Shown here: positions 16,867 to 26,395 of the stretch, piece by piece
Layout of the letters: each line of letters begins with the position of its first letter
Position numbering within the stretch: position 1 is the first letter of the stretch
Notes under the pieces: generated by a model
Seen by the model: the letters and a program-made list of their open reading frames with translations, nothing else
What the model was told of the DNA's origin: nothing
Database searches by the model: none
Assembly: GCF_025137375.1 (NCBI RefSeq)
Contig: NZ_CP073720.1
Location: 4,302,501-4,366,500, forward strand
Length of the DNA: 64,000 bases
Source: Dactylosporangium fulvum
GTDB taxonomy: Bacteria > Actinomycetota > Actinomycetes > Mycobacteriales > Micromonosporaceae
Direction of reading: 5' to 3'
Position numbers and translations under genes: made by a program

Positions 16867-17934
16867 CTAGCTCTGGCCTGCCATCGCCGGGGTCGAGGGC
16901 TCCGCCGGCTCCACCGGGCGGCGCCGGCGGAGGGTGGCGTAGGCGAGCAGGCCGAGCGGGATGATCATCCAGCAGGACAGCAGGCGGTAGACGAACATCG
17001 CGGCGGCGGCCGGGCCCTGCGCCGCACCCGCCGAGACGAGACCCGCGAGCAGGGCGACCTCGACGACGCCGATCCCGCCCGGGCTGATCGGGATCTGGCG
17101 GACCAGTTGCACGGTGAGGTAGACGGTGGCGAGCCGGATCAGGCTCACGTCGATGCCGAACGCCGCGGTGGTCGCGGCGAGACAGGCGAAGTCGAGCCCC
17201 CAGTTGACGGTGGCGTGCAGCAGTGACAGCACCCACGAGCGGCGGGGGAGGCCGCGCAGGTCGGCGACCGTGCGGCGGACCGAGTCCCGGACGCCCCTGC
17301 CGCGTCGCTCGTGGGTGCTGTCACTGCCGGGGTGGTCGTCGTCGTCGGCTTGCGGCACACCGGGTGAGGAGCCCCGGCCGGAGCGCGGCGAGAGCCAGAA
17401 GTCGAACGCGAACACGAGCAGGGCCACGACCAGCAGGGCCAGGACCAGGACGAGCGTGTCGCCGTTGCCGGCGGCCCGGCCGCTGCCGAAGAGGGACGGG
17501 ATCGGTACCACCACGGCGTACATGAGTACGAGCGCCACGCCGGACAGCACGGACGACAGGACCGCCACCGCGCCTGCCGTGCGGCGACTCGCGCCGGCGG
17601 TGCGGAACTGACGGAACGCGAACCCGGCGGACACCGCCGAGCCCGCGGGCAGGCTGAACGAGATCGCCGAGCGGGTGAACGTCACGGCGACGGCGCGCGG
17701 CACCGACATCGGCACCCCGAAGCCGGCGAGCAGCCGGCGCTGCTGCAACGCGAAGTGCCGCAGCGAGGTCAGCTCGGCCACTGCGGCCAGCAGCAGCCAC
17801 CACGGATCCGCCGAGGTCAGCGTGGTGAGCATCTGTCTCGGGGCGGGCAGGTTGTCCTCGAGCGTGATGCCGGCGACCACCAGGACAACCAGGAGCGCGG
17901 CGATGCGCAGCACCCGCTTCCGGTTGCCCTTCAT
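16867..17934 (-). CDS. Lysylphosphatidylglycerol synthase-TM / YbhN-type integral membrane protein
   Basis: About 355 residues with seven or eight hydrophobic helices. RVLRIAALLVVLVVAGITL forms the first, SADPWWLLLAAVAELTSL the second. The family signature ISFSLPAGSAVSAGFAFRQF and PISPGGIGVVEVALLAGLVS near the C-terminus are characteristic of the UPF0104/LPG-flippase fold. A charged, Gly/Asp-rich cytoplasmic loop of about 60 residues interrupts the middle. Likely handles a lipid or polyprenyl substrate. ATG 17934 is preferred on family length; 17961 is an alternative. Confidence 0.88.
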   Translation of the reverse strand: MKGNRKRVLRIAALLVVLVVAGITLEDNLPAPRQMLTTLTSADPWWLLLAAVAELTSLRHFALQQRRLLAGFGVPMSVPRAVAVTFTRSAISFSLPAGSAVSAGFAFRQFRTAGASRRTAGAVAVLSSVLSGVALVLMYAVVVPIPSLFGSGRAAGNGDTLVLVLALLVVALLVFAFDFWLSPRSGRGSSPGVPQADDDDHPGSDSTHERRGRGVRDSVRRTVADLRGLPRRSWVLSLLHATVNWGLDFACLAATTAAFGIDVSLIRLATVYLTVQLVRQIPISPGGIGVVEVALLAGLVSAGAAQGPAAAAMFVYRLLSCWMIIPLGLLAYATLRRRRPVEPAEPSTPAMAGQS

Positions 17935-18037
17935 GACACGACTGTCCCACCTCCCGGTCATAATCTGTGCCCGTTCTCAGTCGCCCCTCAGTTGCGCTGA
18001 TCACGCCGATCGAGCCGGAAGATCAGGTCGCGGGTAC

Positions 18038-18556
18038 CTACGACCAGTTCGGCGTTGCGTTGATCGGTCTCCGTCGCCCGGGCTTCGGCCCCTTTTGCGC
18101 GCGCACCGACCAGATCTGGGGGCGGCCGTCGTCGTGTCGTCCCTGGTCACGGCGCTGTCCAGGATCGACGATGGCGTCGGTCTCCAGGTCGCCTGCCTCA
18201 GGTACACGCGCCGTGGTGGCCAGCGCGTCGATCAGCCAGCCCGGCCGGTCACCGCCGACCGCGGTACCGCACGGCGCGGCCTGGGTGATGACCGAGGTGA
18301 ACACGTCGGGACGGGTGAGCGCCGCGTACAGGGCCATGCCGGCGCCGGCGCCGACCCCACTGACCGTGGTCTGTTCTGGGCGGACGGTGATGCCCAGCGC
18401 CGTCGCGGCCCACGGCACGATCTCCTCGCACACCGTGTCGAGGAAGCCGCTGTCGAAGAACAGTTCCCGCAGCGCCAGCACCCGGGAGCGGTGCCCGATG
18501 ATGTGCGGGTGCGGGGTCAGCTGGAACAGCCCGCCCTCCTCCGGCAGCGGGATCAG
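18038..18556 (-). pseudogene. Fragment of an esterase (enterochelin-esterase-like)
   Basis: A frame of about 172 codons downstream of the CHAT gene begins LIPLPEEGGL without its own start codon. It contains SRVLALRELFFDSGFLD and TTVSGVGAGAGMALYAALTR, then FTSVITQAAPCGTA. This matches the central part of Fes/putative esterases, but the nucleophile elbow reads GVGAG where GxSxG is expected, so the catalytic Ser is gone. After about residue 120 the sequence loses sense. Truncated at the N-terminus and decayed. Confidence 0.6.
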
Positions 18557-20886
18557 CGTCCGTAGTGGACGACGCCGGCCCAGTCGGTCACGTCGCGGTC
18601 CAGGAACGCCAGCTGCGCCGCGCGGAGGGCGTCCACCGGAGCCAGGCCCTCGACCAGGAGGTACCGGTGGAACAGCACCATGAGGTCGGAGGTGGGCTGA
18701 TCGGGAAGGCTCCGGTGTGCGGCGACCACCGACCCGGCACCACTGGCCAGGAACGTGGTGCTGAGGCTGAACGCCTCGTCCCAGCCGCGGCCCGAGACGC
18801 CGCTGCTGCAGGCGGCCAGGACGACCAGCGCGGGCCGGCGCGCCGCATGGGTGGCCATGGTGGCGGCGAGCCGCTCGGCGGCGAGTCGCCGGCCGCCGGC
18901 GAGGAGCAGGTAGGACGTGTCCTGGGTGCCGGCGCCGTCGATCACGACACCGTGACAGGCGAGGTGGAGCACGCCGCCGGGTCCTGCCGACCCGTCGGCG
19001 AGCCAGCCGAGCACCTCCTCCGGGGTGCCGGCACCGGCCGGGCTCGGGGTGCCGTCGGCGAGCCGCCCGACGTAGGTGGCGTCGCGGTAGAGCCCGGCGA
19101 CGGCGAGCGCCTCGTCGCGTGCGGCCGGCAACGCCGTGGCCGCGCCGGCCGTGTCCGGGTCGCCCACGACGAGGGCCGGTTCGATGGCGGTGGCGGGCCG
19201 GTCGGCGGTCCGGCACAGCATCCGGGCGGAGGCGGCGTAGGAGAAGACGGCCCGCTCGATCGCGTACTCGGGCCGGCCGTCGACGACGTGCCGTGCGGCG
19301 TGCCAGGGCACCGTGGCCAGCTCGCCCATCGGCACCAGCACCAGGCGCGGTGCGGGCGTGCCGAGGGTGTCGAGCAGCGGGCCGATCGCCGCGTCCCAAG
19401 CCCAGTCGCACAGCGTCCCGAGCTGATTCGGCTGCCGCACGATCGCGGCCAGATCCCGGGCCGGGTCGGCGGCGGGGTCGGTTGCCGGGGTGCCCGGCAG
19501 GGTGGTGAGCCGCGGCAGGGGGAGGATCGTCGGCGGACCCGCCGCCGGGACGATCACGGCCGCGGCCGGTCCGGCGTCAGGAGGTACCAGATACACCAGG
19601 GCGTCCGCGCCCACTGCCGTGAGGGCCGCCCGGACCTCGGCTTCCGGCGGTGGGTCCAGCAGCCCCCCGGCTGTCGTGAGCCGTTGCAGGGCCGCGCGGC
19701 GCAGCTCGATCGGGACCTCGTCGAGCGCCCCGGGGTGTGCCCGCCACTGCGCGGCCAGCTCCTCGGCGCCCACGGCGGCGAGCCGGGTCGGCACGTCGGC
19801 GTATTCGGTGGCGGCGTGCAGGATGAGGCCGCGGCAGGCGTCGAGCGCCACGGCGGCGCCCGCCGCGTCGCCGTCCGTGATGTGCCAGCCGGCGACCGTC
19901 ATCGCGTCCGGTGACGCGTACTTGACCGCGGCCGTCCGTGCCGCGGTGTCCGGCTGGAGCAGCGCCCGCCAGGCGTGGCCGCGTAGGCCGCGCAGGCCGA
20001 CGTCACGTGCGTCGGCAGGGCGGCCGGCCAGCCGGTACGCGGCGCCGAGCGTGACCGCCGCCATCGACCAGAAGGCGTGCCCCGGCCACCCGGCGGTGTC
20101 GAGTGCCTCCTCCAGGACCGCGACCGCCTCGCCGACGTCGGCGCGGGCGCCGGCCCGTGGGCGCAGGGAGGGCCGGAGCAGCCAACGCCGCAGCGGCGTG
20201 GGGGCGGCCATGGTCGCCACGGCGCGTTGCAGCAGGGTGTCGCCGAGCACGGTGAGGTACAACGCCCGGTGGATGTCGCCGGCCGGCGACTCCCGGACCG
20301 CCCGCCGCAGATCGAGGACGGCCACCGAGAACAGCGCCGGGTTGTCCGCGCCCCGCTTCGCGTTGACGAATCCCAGCTGGCCCAGCAGGTTGGCCCGCTC
20401 CGGCGGGCTCAGCTTCCCGGTGACCGCCTCCCGCCGCAGCTTGGCCAGGTCGCGGTCGCGCACCGTCCCGCCGAAGGCGTCGCCCAGCACCGGCACCGCC
20501 GTGGCGAAGCCGGGCGGGCCCTTGAGCCGCAGCAGCCGCGGCAGCGCCTTCAACAGGTCGGCGGGCCGCCCGGTCGCGCTGAGTGCCATGAGCTCCGTCA
20601 GCGTCGCCAGTGATTTCAGGTCGTCCTCGTACGGCGAGTCCGGGCCCACCCGCTCGCGCAGCTCGGCGACGCGCCCCGGCAGGGCCGTCAGGGTCGCGAG
20701 GTCGCGGTCCTCGCGGGCGCGGAACATCTCGGCCGTGAGCCGGAGCATCTCCACGTGGACCAGCAGCTCCGGGTCGTCGACGGCGTGGCCGGCCAGCTCC
20801 TCGACGGCGGTGACGAGCCGGTGCGTGCCGGCTCCGCCTTCCGCCAGGTCGTTGATGGCGGCGCCCACCGCGAGCATGGCGCGCAC
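18553..20886 (-). CDS. CHAT-domain (caspase-like) protein with helical repeat region
   Basis: 777 residues. The first ~430 are alpha-helical repeats of the TPR type (for example LRRAVRESPAGDIHRALYLT and AVLEEALDTAGWPGHAFW). The C-terminal ~300 residues form a CHAT domain with both catalytic residues: His in VLHLACHGVVIDG and Cys in LVVLAACSSGVSGRG. CHAT proteins are caspase-clan cysteine proteases used in signalling or abortive-infection defence. No gasdermin-like or other obvious target gene is adjacent. The downstream neighbour is a decayed esterase fragment. Confidence 0.9.
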   Translation of the reverse strand: MRAMLAVGAAINDLAEGGAGTHRLVTAVEELAGHAVDDPELLVHVEMLRLTAEMFRAREDRDLATLTALPGRVAELRERVGPDSPYEDDLKSLATLTELMALSATGRPADLLKALPRLLRLKGPPGFATAVPVLGDAFGGTVRDRDLAKLRREAVTGKLSPPERANLLGQLGFVNAKRGADNPALFSVAVLDLRRAVRESPAGDIHRALYLTVLGDTLLQRAVATMAAPTPLRRWLLRPSLRPRAGARADVGEAVAVLEEALDTAGWPGHAFWSMAAVTLGAAYRLAGRPADARDVGLRGLRGHAWRALLQPDTAARTAAVKYASPDAMTVAGWHITDGDAAGAAVALDACRGLILHAATEYADVPTRLAAVGAEELAAQWRAHPGALDEVPIELRRAALQRLTTAGGLLDPPPEAEVRAALTAVGADALVYLVPPDAGPAAAVIVPAAGPPTILPLPRLTTLPGTPATDPAADPARDLAAIVRQPNQLGTLCDWAWDAAIGPLLDTLGTPAPRLVLVPMGELATVPWHAARHVVDGRPEYAIERAVFSYAASARMLCRTADRPATAIEPALVVGDPDTAGAATALPAARDEALAVAGLYRDATYVGRLADGTPSPAGAGTPEEVLGWLADGSAGPGGVLHLACHGVVIDGAGTQDTSYLLLAGGRRLAAERLAATMATHAARRPALVVLAACSSGVSGRGWDEAFSLSTTFLASGAGSVVAAHRSLPDQPTSDLMVLFHRYLLVEGLAPVDALRAAQLAFLDRDVTDWAGVVHYGR

Positions 20887-21212
20887 CGCGGGTGTGTCGT
20901 CCGCGTCGCTCGGGCCGCTCAGGACACCTCGGGCAGTGTGCGGGGCCTCCTGCGCGTCGCGGTCAGCGATCGCCGATCCCGTGGACGAATGTCAGCGCCA
21001 CCCATGCCGCCTTTCGTACGGACGTCTGGCACGTTTGTACCCCGCGTCACCCCGGGCGCCGTACTCGCCGAACGGCCGCAATGTTCCGCTGAGTGCCCGG
21101 TCGATTCCGGAAGTCCGCGACGGACGACCGGCTGGTCCAGGCGGCGGTGCAACGCTGCCGGCCCTGACGCGCACCACGGCAATCCGGTTGCGATGCCTCA
21201 TACGGTGAGTGG
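20887..21212. other. Divergent intergenic region, no gene seen
   Basis: 326 bases between the CHAT gene (minus) and the GNAT gene (plus). The CHAT frame stays open a little upstream of 20886 without an ATG or GTG. Nothing else is recognisable; it must hold the two promoters. Confidence 0.5.
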
Positions 21213-21806
21213 GTGAAGGGTTTCCACGCACGCGCCTACCGTGCCGGCGACGCGGCGGCGGTTGCCGATCTGATCAACCTTGTCGCCGAGGCCGGTGGCG
21301 GGCGCGGAGGACTCGTCGCCGCCGAGATCGACGACGTGGTGAACAACGAGGTCAAGGACCTGGAGTCGGACACGCTGGTGATCACCGACGCGGAGGGGCG
21401 GCTGGTGGCCGCCGCGTTGGTGCCGCTGCCACCCGAGGGCGGCCACCGGGTCGAGTTGATCGGCGGGGTGCACCCCGACCGGCGCGGGGCGGGGATCGGC
21501 CGGGAGGTGCTGGCCTGGCAGCTCGACCGGGCCGCGGTGCGGCACGCCGAGGTCGCGCCGGACGCGGAGTGGCTGGCCCAGGTCGTCGCCGGTGTTGCCG
21601 ACACGTCCGCGATCCGGTTGTACGAACGGTTCGGGTTCACCGTCGGCCGCTACTTCCTGGCGATGACGGCGCCCACTACGCCGCCGCCGGTCGTGACACC
21701 CGCCGAGGGGGTCCGGATCACGCCATACGATCCGGATCTGGAGCGCGAGGTGCACGCCGTGCACTCGGCGGCGTTCCGCGACCTCTGGGGCATCGACACC
21801 GACTAG
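21213..21806 (+). CDS. GNAT acetyltransferase, second domain apparently truncated
   Basis: 197 residues. The first GNAT domain is complete, with the acetyl-CoA loop PDRRGAGIGREVLAWQL and IRLYERFGFTVGRYF. A second domain begins (VRITPYDPDLEREVHAVHSA AFRDLWG) but stops after about 30 residues, where tandem GNAT proteins of the MshD kind usually continue for 120 more. The start is GTG at 21213. Whether the short form is functional is uncertain; the loss of the second domain suggests a C-terminal deletion. Confidence 0.75.
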   Translation: MKGFHARAYRAGDAAAVADLINLVAEAGGGRGGLVAAEIDDVVNNEVKDLESDTLVITDAEGRLVAAALVPLPPEGGHRVELIGGVHPDRRGAGIGREVLAWQLDRAAVRHAEVAPDAEWLAQVVAGVADTSAIRLYERFGFTVGRYFLAMTAPTTPPPVVTPAEGVRITPYDPDLEREVHAVHSAAFRDLWGIDTD

Positions 21807-21925
21807 GCAGTCCACAATAGACAGAAGGGCTTGCCGGCCGGTCGGCGTAGACCCGCCAGTTGGGGCCACCGCCGTCGAGACGGGTGGCGCCGAGCGCGAG
21901 GACGGCCCGGCCGGCCGCGTCGAGC

Positions 21926-22366
21926 TCAGCTCGCCGCTTGCTTCACGAGCGCGCCGATCCTCGCCTCGTTGTCGGCGGTCAACTCCGTCAGCGCGAAGGC
22001 GGTCGGCCACATGGTGCCGTCGTCGAGGTTCGCCGATTCGTTGAAGCCGAGCGTCGCGTACCTCGTCTTGAACTTCTGTGCGCTTTGGAAGAAGCAGACG
22101 ACCTTGCCGTCCTTGGCATACGCGGGCATCCCGTACCAGAGTTTCGGCGTGAGGGTCGGGGCGCTGGCCTTGATGATGGTGTGGAGTCGCTCGGCCATGA
22201 TGCGATCCGGCTCCGGCAGCTCGGCGATCTTCGCGAGCACGGCGCTCTCCTCGCCCACCTTGGCCGCGCGCGAGCCGCGACGCGCGGATGCCTTCAGCTC
22301 ATGGGCGCGCTCCTTCATCGCGCTGCGTTCCTCGTCGGTGAATCCGTCGTACTTCGTGTCCTTCAC
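21926..22366 (-). CDS. DUF1801/YdhG-type protein
   Basis: 146 residues. TKYDGFTDEERSAMKERAHE at the N-terminus, then KIAELPEPDRIMAERLHTII, TPKLWYGMPAYAKDGKVVCF and RYATLGFNESANLDDGTMWP. This is the DUF1801 fold (YdhG/frataxin-related), often annotated as an iron chaperone. Many actinobacteria carry a monocistronic copy. The actual role is unproven. Confidence 0.88.
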   Translation of the reverse strand: MKDTKYDGFTDEERSAMKERAHELKASARRGSRAAKVGEESAVLAKIAELPEPDRIMAERLHTIIKASAPTLTPKLWYGMPAYAKDGKVVCFFQSAQKFKTRYATLGFNESANLDDGTMWPTAFALTELTADNEARIGALVKQAAS

Positions 22367-22542
22367 GGCAGGCTTCCTCCGCTGCGGGTCTTGATCGGGC
22401 TGACCCTCATACTATGGAGCCCTCGTAGCAGCGACTTCTCCGAAACTGACCGTTTGCCGCCGGTGCTCAGCCGCCCTGCTGCTCCGTCGCGGACGGGGCG
22501 GGTCGATCGCCGACCGGCGCGGCTGCTGGACAGGGTCTTCCT

Positions 22543-24396
22543 TCAGCGTTTGACGGGAGCAGGGGGAGCGGCCGGGTCGGTGTGGCGGATCGGAATGGCG
22601 GCCGACAATGATGTCCCGCCGTCCGTAGGACTCGTGATCGTCATGTGTCCACCGAGTGCCACCACTCGGTCGATCAGGCCCGTGAGTCCGGATCCCTTGT
22701 CAGGGTTGGCTCCTCCGACTCCGTCGTCGCGGATCGCGAGCTGAAGCGTCTCGCCTTGGCGCTTTGCGACGATGTGCACGAGCGACGCGTGTGCGTGCTT
22801 CGCCGCGTTTGTCAGTGATTCCGACACGACGTAGTAGGCGGCCACCTCGACGCTCGAAGACAACCGCTGATCGAGCTGGATGTCAAGTTCCACCGGCACT
22901 GCAGAACGGCGGGCGAGCGACTTGAGTGCCGGCTCCAGTCCACCCGTGGTCAGCATCGTGGGGTGAATGCCGCGCGAGATTTCCCGCAGATTCTCCAGCA
23001 TGCTTTTGAGCTCTGTCGAGACATCCGACACCTGTGCCTTGACTTGCTCAAGCGTCGTGCAATGCTCGGTCGCGCGCAGCTCAAGCCCGATTGAGATGAG
23101 CTGCTGCTGGGCGCCGTCGTGCAGATCGCGTTCAATGCGCCGACGTGCCTCGTCGGCGGCGGCGACGATACGGGCACGGGACGCGATGAGTTCGGCGCGG
23201 CTGTCGGCGTTCGCGATGGCGGTGGCGGCGAGGTCCGTGAAGTCCTTGATGCGTTCCTCCGCGTCGGGCGGCAAGGGCTCGGTTGGCTCTGACGAGACGA
23301 CGACAACGCCCCACAGCCGGTCCCCGACGACGATCGGCGAACCGATCACCGCACGGATGCCCGGTTCACGCTCGCGGGTGCCGGGGCCGGCAGTGTCTTC
23401 GTTGTTGTCCATCCGGGCGGCGCGACCGGTTCGGCGCACCAGTCCTGCGATGTTGCCGTTGCTGGCCGGCCAGCGGCTGTGGACCAACGACATCAGTGTG
23501 GGCTGGTTGGTCGAGACGACGGTGACCGTGGCGTCGGGCTCGTAGCGCAACAGCGTCGTGTATCGCGCGCCCAGGAGTCGGCTGACCTCTGCCGTGACCG
23601 CGGCGAAGACCTCGGTCGGACTGGCGCCACGCGCGACGAGCGTCGCCACCCGCCGCAACGCGGCCTGCTGATGGGCGAGCAGCCGTAGCTCGTCGCGCCC
23701 TATTCTGAGGGAGTCGAGTATGGCCGCGCGCTCGCGGGCGGCGCGTAGCAGCGACTCGAGCGACGGGACGACCTTCTCCTGCAGGCGCCGCTGCGACGCC
23801 TCAGGCATGCCGGCAGGGACCTGCAGGGTCCCGAGCGAGGTCGCGCCGTCGCGCAGCGGAAATACCGAATGCTGCCCGTCGCCGGGGACGGCTTCGAGCG
23901 TGATCGCCACACCCGGCAGATCGAGCGCGTGCGCGATCCGTTGTGCGGCCGCGGGCAGCGCGGCGGCGACGTCGTCCGTGTTGAGCAGCAGACCGGCCAA
24001 CTCGGCTGTGAGGTCGGATTCCTGGGCCTGTGCGACTCGCAGTCGGGATAGGTCCGCCAAGGCGCCGGTCACCAAAGCGACTCCGGCGAAGAGGGCGAGC
24101 ATGACCCAGTCCCGGGTATCGGAGACGGCGAACCCCAGAATGGGTGGAACATGGAAGAAGTCATATGCCAGGACGCTTGCCGCTGATATGGCGAATCCCA
24201 GCGCCAGTCCCCACACCATCGACACCATGACGACGCCGAGCAGGTAGATCATGGCCAGGGACGGCCCTCTTGTGACCGTCTCGAGTGGATAGATCAAGAG
24301 GGTCTCCGCGGTGACCATGAAGACAGCGACCGCGATCCCCACTCCAATGGGTGGGGGCGCCGGACGCACCATTCGCAACAGGAAGTCCGAACGCAT
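22543..24396 (-). CDS. Orphan sensor histidine kinase with DUF4118 and GAF domains
   Basis: 617 residues. Four transmembrane helices in the first ~115 residues carry DUF4118, the KdpD-like membrane domain (VLAYDFFHVPPILGFAV). A helical linker and a GAF domain follow at about residues 240-395. The dimerisation box is HisKA_3 type, RRIERDLHDGAQQQLISIGL with the phospho-acceptor His. HATPase_c has DDGVGG and GSGLTGLIDRV. No response-regulator gene lies on either side, so its partner is elsewhere. Confidence 0.92.
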   Translation of the reverse strand: MRSDFLLRMVRPAPPPIGVGIAVAVFMVTAETLLIYPLETVTRGPSLAMIYLLGVVMVSMVWGLALGFAISAASVLAYDFFHVPPILGFAVSDTRDWVMLALFAGVALVTGALADLSRLRVAQAQESDLTAELAGLLLNTDDVAAALPAAAQRIAHALDLPGVAITLEAVPGDGQHSVFPLRDGATSLGTLQVPAGMPEASQRRLQEKVVPSLESLLRAARERAAILDSLRIGRDELRLLAHQQAALRRVATLVARGASPTEVFAAVTAEVSRLLGARYTTLLRYEPDATVTVVSTNQPTLMSLVHSRWPASNGNIAGLVRRTGRAARMDNNEDTAGPGTREREPGIRAVIGSPIVVGDRLWGVVVVSSEPTEPLPPDAEERIKDFTDLAATAIANADSRAELIASRARIVAAADEARRRIERDLHDGAQQQLISIGLELRATEHCTTLEQVKAQVSDVSTELKSMLENLREISRGIHPTMLTTGGLEPALKSLARRSAVPVELDIQLDQRLSSSVEVAAYYVVSESLTNAAKHAHASLVHIVAKRQGETLQLAIRDDGVGGANPDKGSGLTGLIDRVVALGGHMTITSPTDGGTSLSAAIPIRHTDPAAPPAPVKR

Positions 24397-24859
24397 GATT
24401 CGATCTTATCCAGGTTGTTCCGGATCGTTCGAATGATCACCTTTGCGGTATTGCACCGGTGGCCGCACGGACCGGAAGGCCTCACCGAGGACCGGCGCCT
24501 CGGGTCCGACGCCCGCGAAGAGGCCCTCGGCGGCCAGGCCGATGGCGCCGTGGACGATGTCCGCCGTCCGGCCGGGCGACGACCACTGGCAGATGAGCAC
24601 CGGTCCGACCGGCCCCGTCGGTCTGTGACGCAACGGGACGCGGTCGTACGGACCGCACGCGGCGGCACCCCGGCCGATTTGGTGTTGTAGCGACGTGCAC
24701 CGCTCGGAAGCAACACAACAGGGATTGATCAGCGACGACGTTGATCCAAAAGGCGATTGGCACACGCCGCTGCGCAGCGCGTGGCCCAGGCATGAGTACG
24801 ACCTGGGAGTAATAGGGGTCGACGTGGAGCAATGTTGAGGCTACGTTAGGTATCTCAGG

Positions 24860-24888
24860 ATCCCTGCACGTGACGTTCGTGCAGGGAT
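24860..24888. terminator. Perfect 11-bp hairpin, possible terminator
   Basis: ATCCCTGCACG at 24860-24870 pairs with CGTGCAGGGAT at 24878-24888 around the loop TGACGTT. No T-tract follows on either strand. In high-GC actinobacteria such U-less hairpins often end transcripts, but it could equally be part of the 5' leader of the XRE gene. Confidence 0.4.
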
Positions 24889-25015
24889 GGCGCTTGTTGG
24901 GCGGCACCAGGAACCTCCAGTGCCCGCCGGAGGTTACCGCGACACGACCTGTCGTCGGTGCTGGCCGGAGGGCCGCAACTGCATCTGGGCACGTACGAGC
25001 CTGTGCACGGGTCAG

Positions 25016-25034
25016 ATTGCACAGCACGTGCAAT
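25016..25034. promoter_or_regulatory. Palindrome ATTGCAC-N5-GTGCAAT upstream of the XRE gene
   Basis: A perfect 7+7 inverted repeat ending 35 bases before the chosen start of the XRE regulator at 25070. Position and symmetry fit an autoregulatory operator for a dimeric helix-turn-helix protein. Confidence 0.55.
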
Positions 25035-25069
25035 GTCGGCTGGGTGGGTGATCTCCGGAGGTGAGCGAC

Positions 25070-26302
25070 GTGGATGAGCTGCCCATCGGCCGCCGCGTGG
25101 CGTACTGGCGGAACCGGCGCAAGATGTCGCAGCAGGTCTTCGCCGATCGGCTCGGCAAGTCGAAGAGCTGGGTCGACAAGGTGGAGCGCGGGGTGCGCCG
25201 GCTCGACAAGTTCTCCGTCGTGTATGAGATCGCCGATGTGTTGCAGCTCGACGTGCAGCTGCTGCTCGGCAAGGATCCGGAGCGCCGTCCCGAGAACCCC
25301 AGCGGGGTCGACCAGGTCGAGGTCGAGGAGATCCGCGCGGCGCTGGAGCGGTATGACCAGATCAGCGCCTTCTTCTACGCCCCGCCGGAGCCGCCGCCCC
25401 TGGGTGAGATGCGCAAGGCGGTCACCCACGCCTGGCTGTCCTTTCAGCACGCGAAGTACGGCGCGCTCGCCCGGACCCTGCCCCGCCTCCTGCGGGAGGC
25501 GCAGGCCGCCGACACCGCCTACAACGACGGCCCCTACGCGAGGGAGGCCGCCCACCTGCTCGGGCAGGTCTACCAGATCTCCGCGGCAGTGCTGCGCAAG
25601 CTCGGCGAGCACGAGCTGTCCTGGATCGCCGCGGACCGCTCGGTCATCGTTTCGCAGCGTGCCGGTGACCAGTTGCTCGCCGGTGTGGCCACCACGCGGG
25701 TCGCGATGGCGCTGCTGTCCCTGGGGCGGGCACGGCCCGCGCTGGAGATCAACGTCAACGCCGCCAACCGGCTCGCACCTGGTACCGCCGGCAACGACAG
25801 CTCGCCCGAACGGCTCTCCGTCTACGGTCAGCTGCTGTTGCAGGGTGCCATGGCGGCGGCCCGGATCGGCGACGGTGCGACGGTCCGCGACCTGCTGGCC
25901 GGTGCCGAGGAGGCGTCCCGGGGTCTCGACGGCGACGCCAACTACTACCGGACGAGCTTCGGCCCGACGAATGTCCAGCTGCACCGTGCGGCCGCCGCCG
26001 TCGAGCTCGGCGAGGGCCGTATGGCGGTGGAGGTGCATGAACGGCTGGACCTCGAAGGGTTCAACGCGCTGCTGCCGGAGCGCCGGGCACAGCACTTCCT
26101 CGACCAGGCCCGTGCCCGGGCGCTGATCGGCGACATCGACGTGGCCAGCGAGATGCTGCTGGAGGGCGACCGGCTCGCCCCGTCCGAGATCCGTTGCCGG
26201 CCGCTGGCCCACGAGGTGCTCAGCGACGTGCTGCGCCGCACCCGGGGCACTCCGTCAGCTTCGGTTGCCGAACTTGCCGAACACCTGAGCGTCGGCGTGT
26301 AG
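25070..26302 (+). CDS. XRE-family regulator with C-terminal helical (TPR-like) sensor region
   Basis: 410 residues. The N-terminal helix-turn-helix is RRVAYWRNRRKMSQQVFADR LGKSKSWVDKVERG at about residues 8-41. The remainder is alpha-helical repeats (LGQVYQISAAVLRKLGEHEL, DQLLAGVATTRVAMALLSLG), as in Streptomyces-type pheromone- or metabolite-sensing XRE regulators. I chose GTG at 25070 because GGAGGTGA lies five bases upstream; the GTG at 25061 would sit directly on the Shine-Dalgarno sequence. A palindrome lies just upstream. The next gene on the strand is 93 bp away. Confidence 0.87.
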   Translation: MDELPIGRRVAYWRNRRKMSQQVFADRLGKSKSWVDKVERGVRRLDKFSVVYEIADVLQLDVQLLLGKDPERRPENPSGVDQVEVEEIRAALERYDQISAFFYAPPEPPPLGEMRKAVTHAWLSFQHAKYGALARTLPRLLREAQAADTAYNDGPYAREAAHLLGQVYQISAAVLRKLGEHELSWIAADRSVIVSQRAGDQLLAGVATTRVAMALLSLGRARPALEINVNAANRLAPGTAGNDSSPERLSVYGQLLLQGAMAAARIGDGATVRDLLAGAEEASRGLDGDANYYRTSFGPTNVQLHRAAAAVELGEGRMAVEVHERLDLEGFNALLPERRAQHFLDQARARALIGDIDVASEMLLEGDRLAPSEIRCRPLAHEVLSDVLRRTRGTPSASVAELAEHLSVGV

Positions 26303-26395
26303 GGGAAGTGCGCGCCGGCGCTACGACTTCGACGGTGACCCTACCGCCTACCATGGATCGGCGGCGGGCGTAGCGGCAGGGGCGAGGAGGCGCCG

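Larger units (their letters stand above)
24397..25069. other. 673-bp divergent region between histidine kinase and XRE regulator
   Basis: No convincing gene. A minus-strand frame ending at 24406 gives ADIVHGAIGLAAEGLFAGVG and might be a protein remnant, but it has no good start or recognisable family. The region holds a perfect hairpin (24860-24888) and an operator-like palindrome (25016-25034). Confidence 0.5.

Noticed and set aside
16754..16870. 38-codon frame after the Imm32-like gene
   Set aside because: No ribosome site or family; too short to separate from high-GC noise.
24406..24690. Minus-strand frame upstream of the histidine kinase (ADIVHGAIGLAAEGLF)
   Set aside because: Looks somewhat protein-like but has no credible start, family or conserved motif.
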